DNA from: Bacillus sp. FJAT-29814
GTDB taxonomy: Bacteria; Bacillota; Bacilli; Bacillales; Cytobacillaceae
NCBI RefSeq assembly: GCF_001510715.1
Contig: NZ_LMTJ01000004.1
Span: 62,001 to 126,000, forward strand
DNA length: 64,000 nt
Reading direction: 5' to 3'
A program made the position numbers and the translations under genes. This document shows positions 58,574 through 64,000 of this stretch, piece by piece; position 1 is the first letter of the stretch, and every line of letters begins with the position of its first letter. The notes beneath the pieces were generated by a model. The model saw only the letters and a program-made list of their open reading frames with translations. It did no database searches and was not told the origin of the DNA.

Positions 58574-61500
58574 ATGCTTAGAACCAAGTTTTTGAAATTA
58601 AATACAACTAAATTAGCGGACGGCCGCTTTCTTCTTTCTGCTGAGGATGAGCATGGGCGGACGATGGCCCCGTTTCGGTGGAAGAACCTTGTGTTCAGTA
58701 GTCATGAGGAAAGTTTTTTCGGGACGGTGCTGGACGAGGCCGCGGTGGACGGTGTCGAGGGTGTGGCCGTGAATGGCTGGCAGCTTGTGTCGTTGTTTGC
58801 CAAGGAGTCGTTCAACCGCTTTCTTGAGTGGGACTGGAATGAGGAGTCCGAAATTTGCTTAGCGGCTGGCAACTCGCTTTATGAGGGCATCGTCGAAAAG
58901 GATTGGCATCCGGACTTTTCAGTGTGGGGACCTGAAGGCGAATTCCGCTGGAAGCTCCCCGAGCGGGTCAAGGATGAGTTTGGGCCCGAGTTTTGGGAAC
59001 AGGATGTCGAGGATCCAGGGATTGAACACGAATCCCCCGCCCCAACTGCCCGCGAGTACATTTCCGATTTGTTCAACGAGGCGATGGATTCTTTTTTAAC
59101 AAGAAATGCGGCGATGAAGGAGCTATTCGGGCCAAAGCTGGACCTGTTGAAAAAGCAAAACATTTCTGGTGTTGAGCTTGCGCGGTATTTTGATGAGGAA
59201 AGTTGGCTTGAGTGGGTCGGAATCAAGGAGAGCGATGCGCCATTTACGATTGGGCTGCGGCTCGATGAACCCGAGGACGGCGAGGGCGACTGGAGTCTGG
59301 ATGTGTTTTTACGCGGAAAGAAAGATGTCGACCAAGTGGTGGATGTCGAGGATGTGAAGCGGATTCCCGCCAAGTGGCGGTCATTTTTGGATAAGGTGGA
59401 CCGCGAGCAGGCCCGCTGGGTGCGGCTGATTCCATGGCTTGGCGATGACGCTGGGGATGTGGATGCTGAGGGGATTGCCCCGTTGAAAACCGAGCTGACC
59501 GAAGAAGAAGCGTGGATGTTTTTGACCGAGGCTAGCGAGACGTTGTTGGCGCTTGATGTCGAAATCCTCCTCCCTTCGTGGTGGCAGGCGATGAAAAATG
59601 CCAATTTGAAGGTGAAGGCGGCGGTCAAGGGGACCGGGAGTCACCGGCCGTCATTTGTAGGTTTACAGCAGATGTTAGATTTCAACTGGCGTTTTTCGAT
59701 GAATGGCGTCGATTTGGACGAGGATGAGTTTAACAAGCTTGTCGAGGAAAAGCGTCGGCTTGTCTATATTCGCGGGCGCTGGGTGAAGCTGGACCCGCAG
59801 TTTATTCGACAAATTCAGGATTTGATGAAGCGGGCTGAAAAAGAAGGCTTGCATGTCCGCGATTTGCTTGAGCAGGAGCTGGTGGCGTCCGGCGAGGGTG
59901 AAGAGGATGCGGAGAATCCGAAGGCGTTCGCCAAGATTCAGATTGAACTGAACCGGCAGTGGAAGCAAATGATGAAGCAGTTGTCGGAGACGAACGAGGT
60001 GCCGATTGTCGAGGTGCCGGATGGGCTGAACGGCGAACTGCGGCCTTACCAGCAGCTTGGGATGAGTTGGCTTTGGTTCCTGCGGCAGTACGGGTTTGGC
60101 GCTGTGTTGGCCGATGATATGGGCTTGGGGAAAACCGTGCAGCTTATTTCGTATCTGTTAAAGGTGAAAGATGAAGTTGGCGATCAAATTGGGGTTGTGC
60201 TTGGTCAGGATGTTGGTGGCGGTGGAAGTAGCAGCGGTGTAGCTGACGTTGAGACTGTTGACATTGTGGAAAGTCAGCAAATGGTGCCTGACACCGATGG
60301 CGGTGTAGACACTGTTCCAAACGTGGAAAGTCATGTATTGGTGCCTGACACCGAGACAACTGACACCACGACTCAAGCCATCACCCCTCGTAAGAAGGGT
60401 TCTACTCCAACCACCCCATCGAAGGTGCCAACAAAGGCAGCGTTGATAATATGCCCTACTTCTGTTCTGGGGAACTGGCAGAAGGAGCTGGAGCGTTTTG
60501 CGCCTGAGATGAAGGTGCATTTGCATTATGGGTCGAACCGCCTGAAGGAGGATGCTTTTTCCAAGAAGGTGCAGGATGTGGATGTCGTGCTAACCTCCTA
60601 TGGTTTAACCCATCAGGACTCTGAGGAATTGGAGTCGTTGCTGTGGAGCACGATTGCGATTGATGAGGCGCAGAACATCAAGAACGCTCAGACCAAGCAG
60701 TCGAAGGCAGTGCGCAGGCTGCGTGGCCGCCATCATATCGCGCTGACAGGGACCCCGATGGAAAACCGGCTGTCCGAGCTTTGGTCGATTTTTGATTTTA
60801 CCAATCACGGCTATCTCGGAAGCTTGGGACAGTTCCAAAAGCGGTTCATCATCCCGATTGAAAAGGATGATAAGAAGGATAAGATTCAGCAGCTTCAGTC
60901 GTTGATTCGCCCCTTCCTGTTACGCCGGACGAAAAAAGATGAAGAGGTTGCGCTTAATTTGCCTGATAAACTCGAACAGAAAGAGTATTGCCCGCTAACG
61001 GCCGAGCAAGCATCACTGTATGAGCAGCTGATTCACGATACGTTTGAGCAAATTGAAAAACTGACCGGCTTTGAGCGCAAGGGGTTAGTGTTGCAGATGC
61101 TTAGCCGGTTGAAGCAGCTGTGCAACCACCCTGCTCTCTATTTGAAGGAAAAGTCGGCGGGACGGCAGCTGTTGGACCGTTCCAATAAATTGGAGAAGCT
61201 TGTTGAGCTGGTTGATGCGGTTTTGGACCAGGGCGAAAGCTGCCTGATTTTTACGCAATATATCGAAATGGGCGAGATGATTCGGAGTACGGTGAAGAAG
61301 AAGTTTGGCGTGGATGTGCCGTTTTTGAACGGGAGTGTTTCGAAGACACAACGTGATGCGATGATTGAGCGGTTCCAAAATGGGGAGTTTCCGGTGTTTT
61401 TGCTGTCGCTGAAGGCGGGCGGAACCGGATTGAACCTGACTGCGGCCAATCACGTCATCCACTACGATCGCTGGTGGAATCCGGCTGTCGAAAACCAGGC

Positions 61501-61696
61501 GACGGACCGGGCCTACCGGATTGGGCAGTCACGCTTTGTGCATGTCCACAAGCTCATCTGTACTGGCACACTTGAGGAAAAAATCGATGCCATGCTTGAG
61601 AAAAAACAATTCCTCAACGATCAGATCATCCAGAGCGAAAACTGGATCACCGAGCTTTCGGATGATGAATTGAAGGATTTAGTGTATTTGGGGTAA
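58574..61696 (+). CDS. ywqA: SNF2-family DEAD/DEAH-box ATPase (YwqA-like) with an inserted linker
   Basis: 1040 residues. The N-terminal SNF2-associated region (about 1-480) is followed by the ATPase core: motif I DDMGLGKT (514-521), Ia ICPTSVLGNWQKELERF, II IDEAQNIKN (about 694-702), III LTGTPMENRLSELWSIFDF. The C-terminal helicase lobe has SCLIFTQYIEMGEM, LSLKAGGTGLNLTAANHVIH and DRAYRIGQ. Between motif I and Ia are about 85 extra residues (about 535-620), rich in Gly, Ser, Thr, Val and Asp, holding two QxVPDT-type repeats made by the GGTGCCTGACACC element. AAGGAGC lies about 9 nt before the ATG. It probably remodels nucleoprotein or acts in repair together with YwqB. Confidence 0.93.
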   Translation: MLRTKFLKLNTTKLADGRFLLSAEDEHGRTMAPFRWKNLVFSSHEESFFGTVLDEAAVDGVEGVAVNGWQLVSLFAKESFNRFLEWDWNEESEICLAAGNSLYEGIVEKDWHPDFSVWGPEGEFRWKLPERVKDEFGPEFWEQDVEDPGIEHESPAPTAREYISDLFNEAMDSFLTRNAAMKELFGPKLDLLKKQNISGVELARYFDEESWLEWVGIKESDAPFTIGLRLDEPEDGEGDWSLDVFLRGKKDVDQVVDVEDVKRIPAKWRSFLDKVDREQARWVRLIPWLGDDAGDVDAEGIAPLKTELTEEEAWMFLTEASETLLALDVEILLPSWWQAMKNANLKVKAAVKGTGSHRPSFVGLQQMLDFNWRFSMNGVDLDEDEFNKLVEEKRRLVYIRGRWVKLDPQFIRQIQDLMKRAEKEGLHVRDLLEQELVASGEGEEDAENPKAFAKIQIELNRQWKQMMKQLSETNEVPIVEVPDGLNGELRPYQQLGMSWLWFLRQYGFGAVLADDMGLGKTVQLISYLLKVKDEVGDQIGVVLGQDVGGGGSSSGVADVETVDIVESQQMVPDTDGGVDTVPNVESHVLVPDTETTDTTTQAITPRKKGSTPTTPSKVPTKAALIICPTSVLGNWQKELERFAPEMKVHLHYGSNRLKEDAFSKKVQDVDVVLTSYGLTHQDSEELESLLWSTIAIDEAQNIKNAQTKQSKAVRRLRGRHHIALTGTPMENRLSELWSIFDFTNHGYLGSLGQFQKRFIIPIEKDDKKDKIQQLQSLIRPFLLRRTKKDEEVALNLPDKLEQKEYCPLTAEQASLYEQLIHDTFEQIEKLTGFERKGLVLQMLSRLKQLCNHPALYLKEKSAGRQLLDRSNKLEKLVELVDAVLDQGESCLIFTQYIEMGEMIRSTVKKKFGVDVPFLNGSVSKTQRDAMIERFQNGEFPVFLLSLKAGGTGLNLTAANHVIHYDRWWNPAVENQATDRAYRIGQSRFVHVHKLICTGTLEEKIDAMLEKKQFLNDQIIQSENWITELSDDELKDLVYLG
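60250..60360. repeat. Two in-frame copies of the GGTGCCTGACACC repeat inside the SNF2 gene
   Basis: GGTGCCTGACACC at 60283-60295 and 60340-60352, each preceded by GTGGAAAGTCA and a 5-bp variable stretch ending in T, 57 bp apart. They encode VPDT in both copies. 57 bp is a multiple of three, so the frame is kept. Confidence 0.9.
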
Positions 61697-61864
61697 GAGA
61701 TTTGGACAGTGGCTTTACGGACCACTGTCCTTTTTTGAATATCTTTTGGAATATTATAATGTAGACCAAGAGGATTGATTTTTGTAGAAGCAATGTAGCT
61801 AGAGGCTTGTCAAAGTTGTTATAAACATGGAGAATCCTTAGTTTTAAATATTGTAAACATATTC

Positions 61865-62179
61865 TTAATCTTCATCGGGTTCTATGCCCCAAAATATTTG
61901 CACTGTTTCCTCCGTATTTGCGTAATAACAAGCATCAATAAAAACTCTTTTTTGTTCATCTGAAACTCTATAAATTATTACAACATTATTAATCAGAATC
62001 CAAAAATACCCGTTTAGGTAGAATCCAGGGTAATCAGCAACCCCAAATGCCTTTTTCCGTGGTTCTTTAGATAAAATATTTTTCGATTTACTATAAACCA
62101 TTTTATGATTAATATTAAATAACCTTGCTAACGCTTGGACGGCTGCTCTACTCCAACTAACTCTAAATTTCACTTCCAT
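61865..62179 (-). CDS. Putative toxin-like protein of a two-gene TA-type pair
   Basis: 104 residues, basic at the N-terminus (VSWSRAAVQALARLF), then FGVADYPGFYLNGYFWILIN followed by NVVIIYRVSDEQKRVFIDAC. The arrangement of strands with a late Arg-containing YRV strand is reminiscent of RelE/ParE-like toxins, but key residues cannot be assigned. It overlaps the upstream gene by 17 nt, the common antitoxin-then-toxin order. GAGGCTGCTGGT precedes the ATG. Calling it a toxin is inference from size and arrangement. Confidence 0.5.
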   Translation of the reverse strand: MEVKFRVSWSRAAVQALARLFNINHKMVYSKSKNILSKEPRKKAFGVADYPGFYLNGYFWILINNVVIIYRVSDEQKRVFIDACYYANTEETVQIFWGIEPDED

Positions 62180-62465
62180 TACCAGCAGCCTCTTTTATTA
62201 ATCTCATAAATTCTTCCTCATCATCTATATAATCATCATCAGATTCTTTAGATGATTCACTAAGCTGTTTTAAAACACCCTCGTTACTAAAGATTAAATC
62301 GGTCATTTTTCTTTTTTGTATTTCTGAAAAATCACCTCCATTCTTTTCTTCTAATTTCACCGAATAACCAAATTCATTTTCTATAACCATTACAAGCTCT
62401 TCAAGGTCGATTTTGTCCTTGCCCTTGACTATTTTTTCAAAACGTTCCCTGGTTATATATTGCAT
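62163..62465 (-). CDS. Putative antitoxin-like acidic protein
   Basis: 100 residues, strongly acidic in the second half (SSKESDDDYIDDEEEFMRLI). The N-terminal part, ITRERFEKIVKGKDKIDLEE, could hold a small helical domain. No HTH or ribbon-helix-helix motif is obvious. GGAGGG lies 8 nt before the ATG, and the gene overlaps the following toxin-like gene by 17 nt. The acidic protein plus small basic partner pattern suggests a toxin-antitoxin or similar complex. Confidence 0.5.
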   Translation of the reverse strand: MQYITRERFEKIVKGKDKIDLEELVMVIENEFGYSVKLEEKNGGDFSEIQKRKMTDLIFSNEGVLKQLSESSKESDDDYIDDEEEFMRLIKEAAGNGSEI

Positions 62466-62597
62466 ATGAACATCCCTCCAATTTCCAATATTATACCACG
62501 AAATATTGTGATAGACACTTCACATGAAAGTTTGTCTATATAGGGAGGCTAATTCTCCGAAAAACGCTTCCTTTCTTTCAATCAGAGAATTTTTAAT

Positions 62598-62630
62598 ATA
62601 AAAGGACCCAGCCTGAACCGGGTCCTTCAA
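62598..62630 (-). terminator. Terminator after the 3D-domain gene
   Basis: AAGGACCC and GGGTCCTT form an 8-bp stem with a 10-nt loop, followed on the minus strand by TTATATTAA. It lies about 20 nt after the stop. Confidence 0.8.
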
Positions 62631-62646
62631 ATTATTTCTATCGATA

Positions 62647-63741
62647 TTAGTCTAAGATTACAATTTTAACCGTTTTTCTTCCCCACTGAATGGCTTGGGC
62701 ATAGGTTGGCATGAGTACGTCGATTTTGTGGCCTTTGATGGCGCCGCCTGTGTCGCCGGCGATGGCCACTCCGTAGCCTTCCACCCAGACTTTTTTACCG
62801 AGCGGGATGACTCTTGGGTCGACTGCGATTAGCTTCATGTTCGGATTGGCCGCGATATTATAGCCCAACTTTGTGATGGACCCGGACTCTTCCGGACTGT
62901 AAGCGGTTGCGGAAACGTATAGTTCTTGTCCCGAAATGGCCGCTCCACCCCCATCATTTGTTGCTGATGCAACCTGTGGCCTAGGCTGTGGCGCCATGGC
63001 TGCCTGGATATTGGCAATTTGGGATGCGACTGCCGCCTTTTCCTTTTCGGCTAGTGCAACCTGCTGTGAAATCTGATCATATTTTTCCTGCGCTACAGCT
63101 AGTGTCTGCTGCTGTTGCTGCATGTTGTTGTCAAGCTCGGCCTGCTGGCTGGCTAAGGTTTGTTGATGTTCTTCTAATACCTGCTCCTGCCGATCAATCA
63201 CTTGCTTGTCCTTTTCAATCTGCTGCAGGTCTGTCTTTTGTGCTGTTAAAATATCTTTATCCGCATCCATCAGTGCTGATGCCGCACTGGCACGCTTCAG
63301 GAATTCGGCAATGCTATCGGATTCAAAGAAAATGCTGATCATTAAGTTGACATTGTCATTTTGCTGGAGCGCCACGGCCCGCTTTTTCATGATGTCATTA
63401 CGGCCAAGGATTTTATCCTCCAGGACGACAATTTCTTCTCTTTTTTGTTGGATGAGCCTGTTAACCTCATCAATTTCTGCTTGCGTTTTGGCCATTTCTT
63501 CTTTGTTTTTTGAAATGGAATTATATAATGAATCGAGTTCTGCCTGGATTTTCTTTATTTCTTGATTGACAGCTTGCTGTTGGTCCCTTTGTTCTTCTAG
63601 CAATCTTTGTTTCTCTTGAAGCTGCCTATTTGCATTATGTAGGGCTTCATTATTGGTTTGTGCATATGTAACGGCTGTGCCGGTTCCACATAACACGAAT
63701 GTAAGTACCACGAGAACTATGCGCTTAAACGTATGCTGCAT
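62647..63741 (-). CDS. Secreted coiled-coil 3D-domain cell-wall protein
   Basis: 364 residues. Signal peptide (about 1-28, ending TYAQ). A long coiled coil (about 30-245), rich in Gln, Glu and Lys (e.g. QLQEKQRLLEEQRDQQQAVN), like the N-terminal PcsB/CwlO-type region. A C-terminal 3D domain (about 270-364) has the three Asp motifs: VDPRVIPLGKKVWVEGYG, IAGDTGGAIKGHKIDVLMP. 3D domains occur in YocH/YuiC-type muralytic enzymes and resuscitation-type proteins. AAGGAGGGAGAAGTGT precedes the ATG. Probably a secreted autolysin or regulator of wall hydrolysis. Confidence 0.93.
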   Translation of the reverse strand: MQHTFKRIVLVVLTFVLCGTGTAVTYAQTNNEALHNANRQLQEKQRLLEEQRDQQQAVNQEIKKIQAELDSLYNSISKNKEEMAKTQAEIDEVNRLIQQKREEIVVLEDKILGRNDIMKKRAVALQQNDNVNLMISIFFESDSIAEFLKRASAASALMDADKDILTAQKTDLQQIEKDKQVIDRQEQVLEEHQQTLASQQAELDNNMQQQQQTLAVAQEKYDQISQQVALAEKEKAAVASQIANIQAAMAPQPRPQVASATNDGGGAAISGQELYVSATAYSPEESGSITKLGYNIAANPNMKLIAVDPRVIPLGKKVWVEGYGVAIAGDTGGAIKGHKIDVLMPTYAQAIQWGRKTVKIVILD

Positions 63742-64000
63742 ACACTTCTCCCTCCTTATATGTCAGTTATAACAGAAAAACGTGCCTGTTATGTTACAAA
63801 AACATTAAAATAACATCACAAATAGACCTAAAACTGCAAAAAACAACCAAAAAATGGATAAAATGTGGCGTTTTGGGAAGTAATTTGGTAATAAATAGGG
63901 GGTTAGTGGGGATAGTCGCATTGGTACAGTGTAAATGTCGCTATTGGTGTCAGGCACCACTCGTGGACATTTGTCCGTGTGGGGTGGACAAATCCTTTTG
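63742..64000. other. Right-hand intergenic region with a GGTGTCAGGCACC repeat
   Basis: The promoter of the 3D-domain gene should lie near 63760-63840, an A/T-rich stretch. The repeat GGTGTCAGGCACC at 63946-63958 with GTGGACA words follows, as at 58051. No gene is seen to the edge. Confidence 0.6.

Noticed and set aside
58879-59628. Minus-strand Ser-rich frame opposite the SNF2 N-terminal region
   Set aside because: Shadow of the real gene: no ribosome site, and the Ser/Pro-rich content comes from complementing Glu/Asp/Gly codons.

Overview
The window looks like a chromosomal segment of a low-GC Gram-positive endospore-former of the Bacillaceae (Bacillus, Neobacillus, Mesobacillus or a relative). 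The signs are strong AGGAGG-type ribosome sites, frequent TTG and GTG starts, a ComK-family competence regulator, a SinI-type antirepressor, a ywqCDE tyrosine-kinase module driving an exopolysaccharide operon, a ywqB/ywqA (SWIM/SNF2) pair, LysM-NlpC/P60 and 3D cell-wall proteins, and a class D sortase with its LPNTS substrate. No rRNA, tRNA or CRISPR array was seen. Species was not determined.

Layout. (1) 1-7.5 kb, minus strand: the start of a peptide ABC transporter ATPase pair, a hydantoinase/oxoprolinase A+B pair, a FrlB-type SIS deglycase and a GntR/UTRA regulator. They form separate transcription units whose upstream regions share an ATGTAATACAT-like palindrome, so they are probably one catabolic regulon. 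(2) 8-17.7 kb, defence or conflict-like island: a four-gene minus-strand cassette (WD-repeat protein, a paralogue of its N-terminal domain, a Ycf46-like AAA ATPase, and a protein with a nuclease-like D...QxK centre and a glycine-rich hydrophobic tail). A divergent TetR gene and a sinI-like gene follow, then an uncharacterised ORF, a decayed gene and a stand-alone DUF262/HNH (GmrSD-like) protein. This cassette is my best candidate for an undescribed system. (3) 18-30 kb, accessory and cyclic-di-GMP region: HTH proteins, ComK, an HD-GYP remnant, two GGDEF proteins, an EAL-PAS-histidine kinase fusion, an IS3 remnant, a VOC protein, a YARHG protein, a GIY-YIG protein, several decayed repeats, and a c-di-GMP-I (GEMM) riboswitch preceding a 41-residue membrane peptide. 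(4) 30.4-32.3 kb: sortase D with its anchored substrate, and a tiny membrane peptide. (5) 32.3-49.7 kb, minus strand: a large exopolysaccharide locus (ywqC-ywqD-ywqE, galU, initiating sugar transferase, pyruvyl transferase with its F420-beta-like partner, Wzx, Wzy, acetyltransferase, two glycosyltransferases, manC, rmlC, rmlD, rmlB, VanZ). Fragments of a second galU, a second sugar transferase and a second rmlB show past duplication and deletion. (6) 50-64 kb, richer in GC: SGNH-type exported protein, LysM endopeptidase, membrane protein, GAF-GGDEF-EAL protein, ywqB, ywqA, a toxin-antitoxin-like pair and a 3D-domain wall protein. Short repeats and two 21-bp-phased arrays lie between these genes.

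How the parts may fit. The c-di-GMP enzymes and riboswitch, the SinI homologue, the tyrosine-kinase-regulated exopolysaccharide operon and the surface anchoring system are all compatible with a biofilm/lifestyle programme. This is inference from gene content. The 8-13.3 kb cassette and the DUF262/HNH gene are better read as protective or conflict genes, also by inference.
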